From Rhodoferax sp. (lineage in GTDB: Bacteria > Pseudomonadota > Gammaproteobacteria > Burkholderiales > Burkholderiaceae_C): a DNA stretch of 46,228 nucleotides. Position numbers and translations under genes: made by a program. The notes beneath the pieces were generated by a model. It was not told where the DNA came from and made no database searches. It saw nothing but the letters and a program-made list of their open reading frames with translations. This document shows, one piece after another, positions 7,792 to 16,881 of this stretch (its first letter is position 1; the number at the start of each line of letters is the position of its first letter). The stretch covers positions 1 to 46,228 of the forward strand of contig VMTC01000113.1 of NCBI GenBank assembly GCA_013791765.1, in the 5' to 3' direction.

Positions 7792-8898
7792 CAAACGCCC
7801 AGCTTCAAGGATGCTTCAATAAACGGGTCCAGATCGCCGTCCAGCACCTTTTGCGTGGCCGATGTTTCATAGTTGGTGCGCAGGTCCTTGATGCGGCTGT
7901 TGTCCAGCACGTAGGAACGGATCTGGTGGCCCCAGCCGACGTCGGTCTTGGTGTCCTCTAACTTTTGCTGTTCCGCCAGTTGCTTGCGCATCTCCAGGTC
8001 GTACAACTTGGAGCGCAGGCGCTTCCAGGCCACCTCGCGGTTGCCGTGCTGACTGCGCCCGTCCTGGCACTGCACCACGGTATTGGTGGGGATGTGCGTC
8101 AGGCGCACGGCCGAGTCGGTCTTGTTGATGTGCTGACCGCCGGCACCGCTGGCGCGGTAGGTGTCGACCCGCACGTCAGACGGGTTGATGTCGATCTCGA
8201 TCGAGTCGTCGATTTCCGGGTACACAAACACCGACGCGAACGAGGTATGGCGGCCCCCGGATGAGTCAAACGGGCTCTTGCGCACCAGCCGGTGCACGCC
8301 GGTCTCGGTGCGTAAGAGCCCAAAGGCGTATTCGCCCTCAATCTTGATGGTCGCGCCCTTGATGCCCGCCGTGTCGCCCGGGGTTTCGTCTTCCAGCGTG
8401 GTGGTGAAACCCTTGCGCTCGGCATAGCGCAGGTACTGGCGCAGCAGCATGCTAGCCCAGTCGCAGGCTTCGGTGCCTCCCGCGCCGGCCTGAATGTCCA
8501 GAAAGCAATTCAGGGGGTCGGCCGGGTTGCTGAACATGCGGCGGAACTCCAGCCCTTCGATGATGAGGGCGAGCCGCGCAGTGTCGGCTTCGATGGTCAG
8601 CAGGCCGGCTTCGTCGCCGTCTTCCTTGCTCATCTCGAACAGTTCGCTGTTGTCAGCGAGTTCACGCGCCAGATCCGTCAGCGTGATGACCACGCCATCG
8701 AGCGCTTTTTTCTCGCGGCCCAGCTCCTGGGCACGTTTGGGGTCGTTCCAGACGGTCGGGTCTTCAAGCGAGGCGTTGACGGTTCTCAGGCGTTCGGCTT
8801 TGGCATCGTAGTCAAAGATACCCCCGTAAACTGAGCGCGCGTGCGCTCAGGTCAGAGAGTTGGGCGCCGATGGCGTTGATGCGTTCTGCTTCGATCAT
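7791..8898 (-). CDS. prfB: Peptide chain release factor 2, with programmed +1 frameshift
   Basis: RF2 ends translation at UGA and UAA. The gene is read in two parts: codons from the ATG at 8898 to CTT at 8817-8815 (28 aa, [11 protein letters not shown] to SLRGYL), then after skipping T8814, from GAC at 8813 to the stop at 7791 (340 aa), giving 368 aa. The stop-anticodon tripeptide SPF lies in [15 protein letters not shown], and the catalytic GGQ in [18 protein letters not shown]. The ending [11 protein letters not shown] and [12 protein letters not shown] is typical. A scanner without frameshift logic would start it wrongly at an internal ATG (8693). The HAD gene follows with a 1-nt overlap. 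Confidence 0.97.
8811..8826 (-). promoter_or_regulatory. prfB: prfB +1 frameshift site
   Basis: The site reads CGGGGGTATCTTTGAC on the minus strand. The internal Shine-Dalgarno-like CGGGGG lies 3 nt before the slippery CTT, followed by in-frame TGA and C, the classical weak stop context of E. coli prfB. Low RF2 makes ribosomes pause at UGA and slip +1, so RF2 sets its own level. The only difference from E. coli is C for A at the first base of the purine box. Confidence 0.95.
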
Positions 8899-9527
8899 GG
8901 TGGTGGCCTGTGAATTCAATTGAAAATAATCGCGTATTTTCTCATGCCACCTTGCTGCCGGGCAGTGCCACGCTGCAACGGGGTGCGATTCAGAGTGAGT
9001 GCGCTTCAGATGAATGGTTTTTTTCCGAAGCACTCAGATGCGTCTATTGGATATGGGCAGGCATCACGGTGGTTGTTGAATCAGCCGGGCGATGCGCTTT
9101 GCTACGTGTCCCCCGCCCGCTGCGCGAGCTCCTCCTTTACCTCCGCAAAGCGCATCACCCGACTGATTCTGCGAGCGATTGGGTACGCCGACAGGGGGAA
9201 TTCAAAAGTTGCCTGCGTTGGGGTGGCGCGAATTGATGTGCGCCGCTTGCTGCAGAAATTCTGACTTCGACGGCGGCAGGCACAGTGATTGGGCTATGCG
9301 ACCGGGCTACTTCGTGAAAGGCGCGCGTCGGCAAGCGCTTGCCTACCCCAGCTTCAATTTCGCGTGTTTTTTCACCCCAAAACCGCATGCGCATGGCCCA
9401 GTCGCCGGGCCGGGTTTAATACGCAAAGCCGGGTTTGACGTGAGGCCTTGATTTCTTCAGCGTGCCACCTCACTTTGAATCGCACCCGTTGCAACGCCCC
9501 TTTAAACCCCTGGCCCCGGCGCCAGAT
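8899..9527. other. Gene-free spacer upstream of prfB with an inverted repeat
   Basis: About 630 bp between prfB and the Met-rich protein gene. I see no supported ORF: the small frames here lack ribosome binding sites and family motifs. It holds the inverted repeat 9078-9169, and should hold the prfB promoter close to 8899-8960, where the DNA is locally AT-rich. Confidence 0.5.
9078..9169. repeat. 24-bp inverted repeat with 44-nt spacer
   Basis: Arms 9078-9101 and 9146-9169 are reverse complements with two mismatches in 24. The left arm begins GAATCAGCCGGGCGATGCGC. The arms and the C-rich spacer would fold as one long hairpin in DNA or RNA. It is not followed by a T run on either strand, so it is not a plain terminator. 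Confidence 0.7.
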
Positions 9528-10850
9528 TCAGCGGCCAAACAGGCCCTTGAGGGCCCGGCCCATACCCGGTATGCCAGGAATTGCCGGTGCTCTGGAATTT
9601 TCGGGGTCCGCATCGGGTGGAGGTGCGTCTGGGTTTCCCTGCGTCCAACCGGTCGCGCCATCGTCACCGAACATCGCCATCGCGACAGATTTGACGCGTA
9701 CTTTGGCGGCCCACTCGGGCTCCCAGGCGATGCGCTTGTCCGTGGGGCGCGGCGGATACGCCAGGTTGAGTTCCTGTCCGTAAGCGATGCCGCGCAGCAT
9801 GGTGCCTTGCGCCTTGGCAAAGATGCCCGCCGGAATGGCGCAGCGGGTTTGGCTGGCGGGCAACAGCACTTTTTCTTTCAGCCACTGGTCCACATGGGCA
9901 TTGCTGGCGTAGTCCATTAAGCCCCAACCCGGCTCCGGCAACTCCGCAGAACTCCAGATCACTATCTCCGCTTCGCCCGCATCGTCGCTGCCACTCATGG
10001 CGTTTAGAAAATAGGCGCGCGCTGTGGGCAGACCCAGCCAGCTGACCTGAGTGGCACTGGCACCGCTGCCTTGGGTGCTGAGTGCCAGTTTTGGCATGAA
10101 GTCTTGCGCCTGACCAAGGGCAAACTTGAAGCTCGCGGGCAGGCCGTCACCCGACAGGGCGTGTTCACCCGTCAGAGACGCGTTGGTCGGCACCTTCTGG
10201 CGCTGTTTCTCGTTCGGCCAGACGGCGTGGCCCGGCGTGGCTTTGGCCCCGCTGTCACGCGCCGCGCGGCCCATCATGAATTTGCCGTAGTCCTGTGCGC
10301 TGGCTTTGGAAAAATCAAGCATCCGGGGCTGCCCCGGGCGAACCCTTTCGCTGCATCCCCAATAAAACAGAATGCGGCCCTTGGGGCGCTCGGGCATATC
10401 GTCGAGGCCCTCGCGCCCGGGTTGGTGCGCGTCAGGCTGGGCCTGCACTGGCAGCAAGGTCAGGCTCTTGCCCATGTTTTGGCCCGATGGAATGGTTTGT
10501 GTGGCTTCGGTCCCGGCTGGTTTGCGCTGTGTCACAACCGCCAGATCGAGCCAGCGCCCCGGCATCATGCCGTGCGTGGCGCCAAAACTCACGCCGCCCA
10601 TGCCCGGCATTCCGGTCATACCGCCCATCATCCCGCCCAGCGCGCTCATGTCGGGCATGTCAGGCATCTCGTCCATGCCGGCCATGGACATGGTGGCGAC
10701 GTCCATCCAGTACTGCGCGAGCGGGGGCTTGAGCACCTGGGTTTGGGCCCCGGCGTTGCCTCCGAACACCAGCGCGGCGCAGGCGAGCCCACGCGCAAGG
10801 GGAGAGAGGTGCACGCGGCACAGCGACAAAGAAGCAGGCCGGATTTTCAT
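9528..10850 (-). CDS. Exported Met-rich protein of unknown function
   Basis: 440 aa from the ATG at 10850. I prefer this start because it begins a clear signal peptide (MKIRPASLSLCR, then ARGLACAALVFGGNAGAQ with a likely cut after AGA or AQ); the frame is open upstream to 10961. After the signal comes a low-complexity Met/Gly region (MSMAGMDEMPDMPDMSALGG then MMGGMTGMPGMGG, about residues 55-85). The rest contains RPKGRILFYWGCSERVR and DYASNAHVDQWLKEKVLLPA, which I cannot assign to a family. The C-terminus is Pro-rich (DAPPPDADPENSRAPAIPG). Met-rich stretches in exported proteins can bind Cu(I), but nothing else here points to copper. Single gene. Confidence 0.75.
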   Translation of the reverse strand: MKIRPASLSLCRVHLSPLARGLACAALVFGGNAGAQTQVLKPPLAQYWMDVATMSMAGMDEMPDMPDMSALGGMMGGMTGMPGMGGVSFGATHGMMPGRWLDLAVVTQRKPAGTEATQTIPSGQNMGKSLTLLPVQAQPDAHQPGREGLDDMPERPKGRILFYWGCSERVRPGQPRMLDFSKASAQDYGKFMMGRAARDSGAKATPGHAVWPNEKQRQKVPTNASLTGEHALSGDGLPASFKFALGQAQDFMPKLALSTQGSGASATQVSWLGLPTARAYFLNAMSGSDDAGEAEIVIWSSAELPEPGWGLMDYASNAHVDQWLKEKVLLPASQTRCAIPAGIFAKAQGTMLRGIAYGQELNLAYPPRPTDKRIAWEPEWAAKVRVKSVAMAMFGDDGATGWTQGNPDAPPPDADPENSRAPAIPGIPGMGRALKGLFGR

Positions 10851-10957
10851 GGTCAAACTTCGCAAAGTGGTTGAGGCAGGCGAAAGCAAAGCCGCCAGAT
10901 TAACACTGGCCGTCTGCGCGCGATGTTGATATTTGTAGCGAGCGCAGCGGACAGGGC

Positions 10958-11857
10958 TCACAAGAAGCGCTCGATCAATTCGGCCAGCGCCTGCGGCTGG
11001 TCATGGTGCAGCATGTGGCCGGCGTCCTCGATGCGGGCGATTTCCAGTTGTGGCACCACCTTGAGCCGTTCATGGTGCTCGGCCAGCGTGAACTTGCCTT
11101 TCCACCATTGACCCATGCTGTCATCGGACGCTTCGACCATCAGCACCGGCATGCTGATGCGTGCATAGATGGCTTGCACTTCTTCGACGCGGTAGAGCTG
11201 GGCGTGCGACACCTTGTGCGCCGGGTCGCCCAGGATTGCCCATTGGCCCTGCGCGTTCTGCTGCGCCCAATGTTGCGCCAGCCAGTTGGCCTTGTCCGCA
11301 CCCAGTCGCGGGTTGGTCTTCATGAGGCGGCGCGCCACGCCGTCCAAAGTGTCATAGGCCTTGAGCGCCATCTCACCGCGGTGCAGCTTCTTCAGATCAT
11401 CCATCCAGTGGGCATAGCGGCCCGGTGCCTCGACAGGCGTAGTGGCGGGCAGGCCAAAACCTTCCAGATTGACCAGTCGGCGAATTCGCTCTGGGCGCAC
11501 ACCGGCGTACAACATGGCCACATTACCGCCCATGCTGTGACCGACCAGATCCACCTGGCTGTTTGGCGCGTAATGGTCCAGCAGAAATTCCAGATCGGCC
11601 AGGTAGTCGGGAAACCAGAAGTTGTCCACGCCCCCAGAGGGGGTCAGGCCATAGCCGCGCCAGTCGGGGGCGATGACGTAATGCTCATGGCTGAGCGCAT
11701 CCACCACAAACTGGTAGCTCGCGGCCACATCCATCCAGCCGTGCACGATCACCAGCGGTGTCTTGTCAGGGGAAGGTTCGCCCCACACCTGCACGTGGTA
11801 TTGCAGATTGCGGATCGGGACAAACTCGCTATGAGAAATTCTTTTGACTTGGTACAT
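10958..11857 (-). CDS. Alpha/beta hydrolase
   Basis: 299 aa. The alpha/beta-hydrolase fold is shown by the oxyanion-loop HGWMD (39-43), the nucleophile elbow GHSMGG (Ser108), an acid in EASDDSMG and the catalytic His in EDAGHMLHHDQP near the C-terminus. No signal peptide, so cytosolic. The substrate cannot be named; lipase, esterase and epoxide-hydrolase-like members share this arrangement. Its start lies 4 bp from a long imperfect palindrome (11861-12043), which fills the whole gap to the divergent acyl-CoA synthetase gene. Confidence 0.9.
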   Translation of the reverse strand: MYQVKRISHSEFVPIRNLQYHVQVWGEPSPDKTPLVIVHGWMDVAASYQFVVDALSHEHYVIAPDWRGYGLTPSGGVDNFWFPDYLADLEFLLDHYAPNSQVDLVGHSMGGNVAMLYAGVRPERIRRLVNLEGFGLPATTPVEAPGRYAHWMDDLKKLHRGEMALKAYDTLDGVARRLMKTNPRLGADKANWLAQHWAQQNAQGQWAILGDPAHKVSHAQLYRVEEVQAIYARISMPVLMVEASDDSMGQWWKGKFTLAEHHERLKVVPQLEIARIEDAGHMLHHDQPQALAELIERFL

Positions 11858-11860
11858 TTG

Positions 11861-12043
11861 TTAAACCCAGATTGTTCATGAGGACGCGGATGGATGGCGA
11901 GGCGAGTTGCGAGGTAGTTTGGCTGCCCGTGAGGAGTTCATAGCTGGGGCTATGGACGACGAGTGGGCGGGCAAAATGACCGCAAAGCGGCCGCCAGCCA
12001 CCGCGTAGGCACGAAGTGCCGCCTCATGGACAACCTGGGTTAA
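11861..12043. repeat. Long imperfect palindrome B (about 180 bp)
   Basis: The outer arms 11861-11883 and 12022-12043 are reverse complements with about three differences (right arm CCTCATGGACAACCTGGG). At the centre is CATAGCTGGGGCTATG (11939-11954). The sequence CGTGAGGAG before the centre and ACGACGAG, GGCGGG and AAAATGAC after it match the element at 17663-17823, so the two are related copies. It occupies the divergent promoter region of the hydrolase and acyl-CoA synthetase genes. Confidence 0.75.
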
Positions 12044-12060
12044 TCATAAGGAGACTTGCC

Positions 12061-13875
12061 ATGCGCGTCAGTCAAGCCAGCGACAAATTGCCAGCCTCGT
12101 CCGTGCAAGCCTACGAGCGGCTGCACAGCAGCTTCAGCTGGCAGGTGCCCGAGAAGTTCAACATCGCGCAGGTCTGCTGCGGGCGCTGGGCGGCGCAGCC
12201 TGATGCTGCTGAAAGAGTAGCTATTAAGTCATACCCTACGGGGGCTGGATGCCAATTTCATACCTATTCTGAACTGCAGGCACAGGCCAACCGCTTGTCC
12301 AACGTGCTGACGGTCTTGGGGGTAAGGCGGGGCGACCGGGTGGCGATTGTGATGCCGCAGTGCTTCGAGACCGCCGTGGCCTACATGGCGGTGCTGCAAA
12401 TGGGCGCGGTGGCGATGCCGTTGTCGATGCTGTTTGGGCCGGATGCACTTGAATTTCGCCTGCACGATGGCGAAGCCGTGGTTGCTGTTGCTGCGGCCAG
12501 CGCGCTAGGCGGCGTGCAGGCGGTGCGCGCCAACTGTCCTTTGCTCGATTACATCGTGGGCGTGGGCGCTTTGGAGAGCACCGAAGGCCGCGCCGATGTC
12601 AATTACGGGCTGGCGTTGGCGCAGGAGGGTGGACCCTTCATACCGGTCTCGACGATGGCAGATGAAACCGCAGTGCTGATCTACACCAGCGGCACCACCG
12701 GCAACCCCAAGGGCGCGTTGATTGCGCATCGCGCCCTGATCGGCAACCTGAGCGGCTTTGTCTGCAGCCAGAACTGGTTTGGTTTCGATCCCGTCGCCAA
12801 GCCGGCAAGCCCTGCTGGACCGGCCGAATTGCCGCGGGGTTCGAGCGCTATTTTCTGGAGCCCGGCCGACTGGGCCTGGACCGGCGGCCTAATGGACGCA
12901 CTGTTGCCCACGCTCTACTTTGGCCGCACCATCGTGGCCCACAACGGCCGCTTCAGCCCGCAAACCGCACTGGAGCTAATGCGCGACTGCCATGTGACGC
13001 ACACCTTCTTGTTCCCGACCGCGCTCAAGGCCATGATGAAGGCCTACCCGGGCAGCGAGCGGCAAAGCGTGCGCCGGCAGTTCACGCTACAGCTGCAAGC
13101 CATCATGAGCGCGGGTGAGGCCGTGGGCGACGCCGTCTTTGACTACTGCCGCCAGCAACTCGGCGTGACGGTCAACGAGATGTTCGGCCAGACCGAGATC
13201 AACTACATCGTTGGCAACTGTGCAAGCCGGTGGCCGCCCAAACCGGGCAGCATGGGCATGGCTTACCCCGGTCACCGGGTGGCGGTGATCGATGAGCTTG
13301 GCGCCGAGTGCCCGGTCGGCGTGACCGGTGATGTCGCTTTGAACCGCTTTGACCGGCATGGCGAACCCGATCCGATCGTCTTTTTGGGCTACTGGAAGAA
13401 TGAGGCCTCGACCCAGGCCAAGTTCACCGGCGACTGGTGCCGCACCGGCGACTTGGCGCTGCGTGACTCGGAGGGCTACCTCTGGTTTCAGGGCCGCCAG
13501 GATGACATGTTCAAGGCCGCTGGCTACCGCATCGGCCCCGGCGAGATCGAGAACTGTCTGGTCAAACACCCGGCCGTGGCCAACGTCGCGGTGGTGCCCA
13601 AGCCCGATGCGGCGCGCGGCTCCGTCGTCAAGGCCTATGTCGTTCTTACTCCTGATTACCTAGCTGCTCGCGCTTTGGATACGATGGATAGAGCCGAATT
13701 TGATCTAAATCTGGTGGCAGAACTGCAAGCCCACGTCAAAGGCATGTTGGCGCCCTACGAATACCCCAAAGAGATCGAATTCATCGACGCTCTGCCCATG
13801 ACCAGCACCGGCAAAGTTCAGCGGCGGGTGTTGCGGCTGCAGGAAGAGGAGCGGGCCAGACTGCTGGCGGGCTGA
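12061..13875 (+). CDS. AMP-forming acyl-CoA synthetase
   Basis: 604 aa. It would activate a carboxylic acid with ATP and load it onto CoA. The AMP-binding motif YTSGTTGNPKG is at 208-218, followed by WAWTGGLMDALLPTLYFGR, the adenylate motif NEMFGQTE, the hinge region TGDLALRDSEGYLWFQGRQD, then KAAGYRIGPGEIE, and the catalytic Lys585 in TSTGKVQRR. The sequence resembles medium-chain or acetate/propionate-type synthetases, but the acid is not certain. The ATG at 12061 follows AAGGAG at 12048-12053, which decides the start over 12016. It carries two in-frame copies of the 50-bp repeat: 12207-12258 and 13649-13702. Confidence 0.92.
   Translation: MRVSQASDKLPASSVQAYERLHSSFSWQVPEKFNIAQVCCGRWAAQPDAAERVAIKSYPTGAGCQFHTYSELQAQANRLSNVLTVLGVRRGDRVAIVMPQCFETAVAYMAVLQMGAVAMPLSMLFGPDALEFRLHDGEAVVAVAAASALGGVQAVRANCPLLDYIVGVGALESTEGRADVNYGLALAQEGGPFIPVSTMADETAVLIYTSGTTGNPKGALIAHRALIGNLSGFVCSQNWFGFDPVAKPASPAGPAELPRGSSAIFWSPADWAWTGGLMDALLPTLYFGRTIVAHNGRFSPQTALELMRDCHVTHTFLFPTALKAMMKAYPGSERQSVRRQFTLQLQAIMSAGEAVGDAVFDYCRQQLGVTVNEMFGQTEINYIVGNCASRWPPKPGSMGMAYPGHRVAVIDELGAECPVGVTGDVALNRFDRHGEPDPIVFLGYWKNEASTQAKFTGDWCRTGDLALRDSEGYLWFQGRQDDMFKAAGYRIGPGEIENCLVKHPAVANVAVVPKPDAARGSVVKAYVVLTPDYLAARALDTMDRAEFDLNLVAELQAHVKGMLAPYEYPKEIEFIDALPMTSTGKVQRRVLRLQEEERARLLAG
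12207..12258 (-). repeat. 50-bp interspersed repeat, first copy in the acyl-CoA synthetase gene
   Basis: On the minus strand it carries TTGGCATCCAGCCCCCGTA and TAGCTACT, matching the consensus landmarks. The host reads it antisense as AERVAIKSYPTGAGCQF, in the same frame as the other antisense copies. Confidence 0.65.
13649..13702 (-). repeat. 50-bp interspersed repeat, second copy in the acyl-CoA synthetase gene
   Basis: On the minus strand it reads AATTCGGCTCTATCCATCGT and then AAAGCGCGAGCAGCTA, close to consensus. The host reads it antisense as PDYLAARALDTMDRAEF, lengthening the linker between VVLT and VAELQAHVK in the C-terminal domain. Confidence 0.7.
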
Positions 13876-13931
13876 TGGTGTGACGCTGATTTGATGCAAA
13901 ATGATGTTTCTAATGATGCAGGAGGCCCCTG

Positions 13932-14138
13932 ATGCGCACCACGTTAACCATTGATGACACGCTTTTTGCCAAGGCGGTCGCCCTGGCTGAGCCTGGCATT
14001 GAAAAGTCAGAGCTGATCAGAGAATGCGTCAAAGCCTTTATTCAGCGGCAAACGGCTCGCCGCCTGGCGGCTCTGGGTGGGTTGGCGCCCGACCTGGAGC
14101 TTGCGCCGCGCCGACGTGATGAACCGGCGACTGCATGA
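13932..14138 (+). CDS. vapB: VapB-type antitoxin
   Basis: 68 aa. MRTTLTIDDTLFAKAVALA is the short beta strand plus first helix of the ribbon-helix-helix VapB antitoxins, and the basic, disordered tail would bind the toxin. GGAGG at 13921-13925 gives a strong ribosome binding site. The last 4 nt overlap the vapC start (ATGA), the usual translational coupling. Antitoxin dimers normally bind their own promoter; ATGATG repeats at 13901-13919 lie where an operator would be. Confidence 0.9.
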   Translation: MRTTLTIDDTLFAKAVALAEPGIEKSELIRECVKAFIQRQTARRLAALGGLAPDLELAPRRRDEPATA

Positions 14139-14515
14139 ATGTGCTGGTCGACACGTCCGTGTGGGTCGGGCACTTCAAGCAGCGCAACGAGCGCCTGGTC
14201 GCCTTGTTGGAAGCTGGTGTGGTCATCTGCCACCCCTATGTGGTCGTGGAAGTTGCTTGTGGCACACCGCCGAGCCGGCGGGCCATCACTGCCATGCTGG
14301 GCGAACTCTGCAGCTCGCCCGTCGCCACCATGGACGAAGTTCTCGAAATGATTGAGCGCCGAAACCTGTACGGCCGCGGTTGTGGCTTTGTCGATATGAG
14401 CCTGCTGGCCGCAACGCTGCTGGGCGAGCAGGCCATGATCTGGACTTTGGACAAACGACTCGATTCAATCGCCGGCGAGTTGAATCGGGCCTATCGGCCG
14501 GCGCTTCATTCTTGA
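14135..14515 (+). CDS. vapC: VapC-type PIN-domain toxin
   Basis: 126 aa, a normal VapC length. Free VapC proteins are metal-dependent endoribonucleases, often cutting a tRNA or 23S rRNA. The acidic quartet is visible: Asp6 (MNVLVDTSVW), Glu39 (VVVEVACG), Asp87 (GCGFVDMSLL) and Asp106 (TLDKRL). The toxin therefore looks intact. Coupled to vapB by a 4-nt overlap. The pair sits between chromosomal metabolic genes, not in the accessory patches. Confidence 0.93.
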   Translation: MNVLVDTSVWVGHFKQRNERLVALLEAGVVICHPYVVVEVACGTPPSRRAITAMLGELCSSPVATMDEVLEMIERRNLYGRGCGFVDMSLLAATLLGEQAMIWTLDKRLDSIAGELNRAYRPALHS

Positions 14516-14566
14516 TCCGCTCGCCACTCCCCACACGGCTCATCTGCCCCTCTTTAAGAATTGACT

Positions 14567-15628
14567 ATGCAAAACGTTCAACTTGGCTCCAGCGACCTGT
14601 CTGTCACCCCGATCTGCCTGGGCACCATGACTTTTGGCGAGCAGGTCGATGAGGCCACGGCCTTCACCATTTTGGACCGCGCGCTCGAGCGCGGCGTGAA
14701 CTTCATCGATACCGCCGAGATGTACGCCGTGCCGCCGCGCGCCGCCACCTTCAATGCCACTGAAATCATCCTTGGCAACTGGTTGGCCCAACGCCCCGGT
14801 GCGCGGCAAAGGTTGGTGCTGGCCACCAAAGTGGCTGGCCCCGCGCGCGCCATGCCGTGGATTCGCGGCGGCAGCGGTGACTTGACGGGTGCCGACATTT
14901 TGGCGGCCTGCGAGGGCAGCTTGAAGCGCCTGCACACCGATGTGATTGACCTGTACCAGATTCACTGGCCGGTGCGCAGTGTGCCCGCTTTTGGCGGCGT
15001 GTATTACCAGCCCAAAGACGATGAAGGCACGTCGATCCACGCCCAGCTGGAAGCCCTGGGTAAGCTGGTGCGGATGGGCAAGGTGCGCGCGGTGGGCTTG
15101 TCCAACGAAACGCCCTATGGCGTGCATGAGTTTGTGCGGCTGGCGGAGCAACATGGCTTGCCGCGTGTGACCACCGTGCAAAACCCGTATTGCCTGCTCA
15201 ACCGCACGGTGGAAAACGGCCTGGATGAGACCATGCACCGGCTGAACGTCTCGCTGCTGGCCTATTCGCCGCTGGCTTTTGGCCTGCTCACCGGCAAATA
15301 CGATGCCCAGGGCTTGACCGGGGCGGATGTGCCTGACCAAGCGCGGCTGAAAAAGTTTAAATCGACCCGTAAACAGCGTTGGGGCCGACCCGAAGCCCTG
15401 ACGGCGGCGCGGCGCTACAACGACCTGGCACGCTCACACGGCATGACACCCACCCAGTTGGCGCTGGCCTTTTGTTACACCAAGTGGCAAGTGGCCAGCA
15501 CCATCATTGGCGTGACTTCGGTGGCCCAACTGGATGAATGCCTGGACGCCTGGGGCACCACGCTGAGCCCCGAGTTGCTCAAGGCCATTGATGCACTGCG
15601 CTGGGAAATCCGTGACCCGGCGCAATGA
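14567..15628 (+). CDS. tas: Aldo/keto reductase, Tas family
   Basis: 353 aa, closely patterned on E. coli Tas throughout: LCLGTMTFGEQ-like start (ICLGTMTFGEQ), FIDTAEMYAVPPR with catalytic Asp48 and Tyr53, LYQIHWPVR, GLSNETPYGVHEF, QNPYCLLNR and AYSPLAFGLLTGKY. The family reduces carbonyls with NADPH in a TIM barrel; the physiological substrate of Tas is not settled. Start ATG at 14567; an upstream in-frame TTG at 14561 is less likely. It stands alone between vapC and ybaK. Confidence 0.92.
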   Translation: MQNVQLGSSDLSVTPICLGTMTFGEQVDEATAFTILDRALERGVNFIDTAEMYAVPPRAATFNATEIILGNWLAQRPGARQRLVLATKVAGPARAMPWIRGGSGDLTGADILAACEGSLKRLHTDVIDLYQIHWPVRSVPAFGGVYYQPKDDEGTSIHAQLEALGKLVRMGKVRAVGLSNETPYGVHEFVRLAEQHGLPRVTTVQNPYCLLNRTVENGLDETMHRLNVSLLAYSPLAFGLLTGKYDAQGLTGADVPDQARLKKFKSTRKQRWGRPEALTAARRYNDLARSHGMTPTQLALAFCYTKWQVASTIIGVTSVAQLDECLDAWGTTLSPELLKAIDALRWEIRDPAQ

Positions 15629-15667
15629 TCTGCCAGAATTAATTGGAATCTGAGCCCAATTTCTAGC

Positions 15668-16159
15668 ATGGCCAAGAAAGAGCACGTTTCTGAAACGCCC
15701 GCCACCCAACTGCTCAAAGCCAGCAAGGTGGTGTTCACGGAGCACCCCTATGCGTACCTGGAACACGGCGGCGCGCTGCACAGTGCGGCCGAGCTGGGTT
15801 GGGATCCATTCCACGTGGTCAAGACGCTCATCATGCAAGACCAGGATGCCAAGCCGCTGGTGGTCTTGATGCACGGCAACCGCAAGGTCTCGACCAAAAA
15901 TCTGGCGCGGCAAATTGGTGCCAAATCGGTGGAGCCCTGCGCGCCTGAGGTGGCGAATCGGCACAGCGGCTATCTGGTGGGCGGTACCTCGCCCTTTGGC
16001 ACGCGCCGCAGCATGCCGGTGTTCATCGAGTCGAGCATTCTGGAACTGCCCAAAATCCTCATCAACGGCGGCCGCCGTGGTTATCTGGTCGGGCTGGCGC
16101 CGCAGGTGTGTGTGGATTTGCTGGGCGCCAAAGCCGTGCAGTGCGCATTGGCGGATTGA
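15668..16159 (+). CDS. ybaK: Cys-tRNA(Pro) deacylase
   Basis: 163 aa, the YbaK/EbsC size. The protein clears cysteine mis-attached to tRNA-Pro by prolyl-tRNA synthetase. The fold signature is visible: [10 protein letters not shown] with the conserved catalytic Lys, [17 protein letters not shown], the [10 protein letters not shown] loop and the C-terminal [14 protein letters not shown]. It ends 77 bp before plsY, probably the same transcript. Confidence 0.93.
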   Translation: MAKKEHVSETPATQLLKASKVVFTEHPYAYLEHGGALHSAAELGWDPFHVVKTLIMQDQDAKPLVVLMHGNRKVSTKNLARQIGAKSVEPCAPEVANRHSGYLVGGTSPFGTRRSMPVFIESSILELPKILINGGRRGYLVGLAPQVCVDLLGAKAVQCALAD

Positions 16160-16236
16160 GCCCGAGCGCAGGCTGGCAGAATAGACGCTTCAAACACCAC
16201 GCCAGGCAGCCGCCGCAGGAGAATTTTTTGGAATCG

Positions 16237-16881
16237 ATGCAATCTTTCTTTCCCCTGGCCGCCGCGTTGGCGGGCTACCTGATCGGCTCGCTCTCGTTTG
16301 CCGTCATTGTCAGCCGCGCCATGGGCCTGCATGACCCGCGCACTTTTGGCAGCAAGAACCCCGGTGCCACCAACGTGCTGCGTTCGGGCTCCAAAACGGC
16401 GGCCATCGCCACCTTGGTGCTCGATGCGGCCAAGGCCTGGTTGCCGGTCATGCTGGTCAAGTGGTATGGCAAGCCCTATGGCATGGAGGAGGGCACCATG
16501 GCGCTGGTCGGGCTGGCTGCTTTTGTCGGGCATCTGTACCCGGTGTTTTTCAACTTTGTCGGCGGCAAGGGCGTGGCCACGGCGCTCGGGGTGCTGCTGG
16601 GCCTGAGCCCGATTCTGGCACTGGCCACCGGGGCCACCTGGCTCATCATGGCGTATTTCTTTCGCTACGTGTCGCTGGCCTCGCTCACAGCGGCGCTGTT
16701 CGTGCCGGTCTATTACGTGTTTGGCGACGGCATCGCCTGGTATATGAACAAGAGTGTGCTGGCGGCCTTGTGCGCCATGTCGTTGCTGCTCATTTATCGC
16801 CATGCCGAGAACATCAGCCGCCTGGTCAAAGGCACGGAGTCGCGGCTGGGCAAGAAGGACCAGGCTGCAAGCAAATCATGA
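16237..16881 (+). CDS. plsY: Glycerol-3-phosphate acyltransferase PlsY
   Basis: 214 aa integral membrane protein with several hydrophobic helices. It transfers an acyl group from acyl phosphate to glycerol-3-phosphate, the first step of phospholipid synthesis. The three loop motifs are present: [23 protein letters not shown] and [15 protein letters not shown]. Start choice is open: the ATG at 16237 is 15 nt from AGGAGA (16217-16222), whereas a TTG at 16228 has ideal 6-nt spacing and would add three residues. The stop overlaps the next gene (ATGA). Confidence 0.95.
   Translation: MQSFFPLAAALAGYLIGSLSFAVIVSRAMGLHDPRTFGSKNPGATNVLRSGSKTAAIATLVLDAAKAWLPVMLVKWYGKPYGMEEGTMALVGLAAFVGHLYPVFFNFVGGKGVATALGVLLGLSPILALATGATWLIMAYFFRYVSLASLTAALFVPVYYVFGDGIAWYMNKSVLAALCAMSLLLIYRHAENISRLVKGTESRLGKKDQAASKS

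Noticed and set aside
8447-8475. GCTAGCCCAGTCGC in prfB as another repeat copy
   Set aside because: The sequence encodes the native RF2 residues around CDWASML and lacks the other landmarks.
16461-16877. Upstream extension of the amidotransferase ORF
   Set aside because: Lies wholly inside plsY in another frame and lacks family sequence; the real start is the ATG at 16878.
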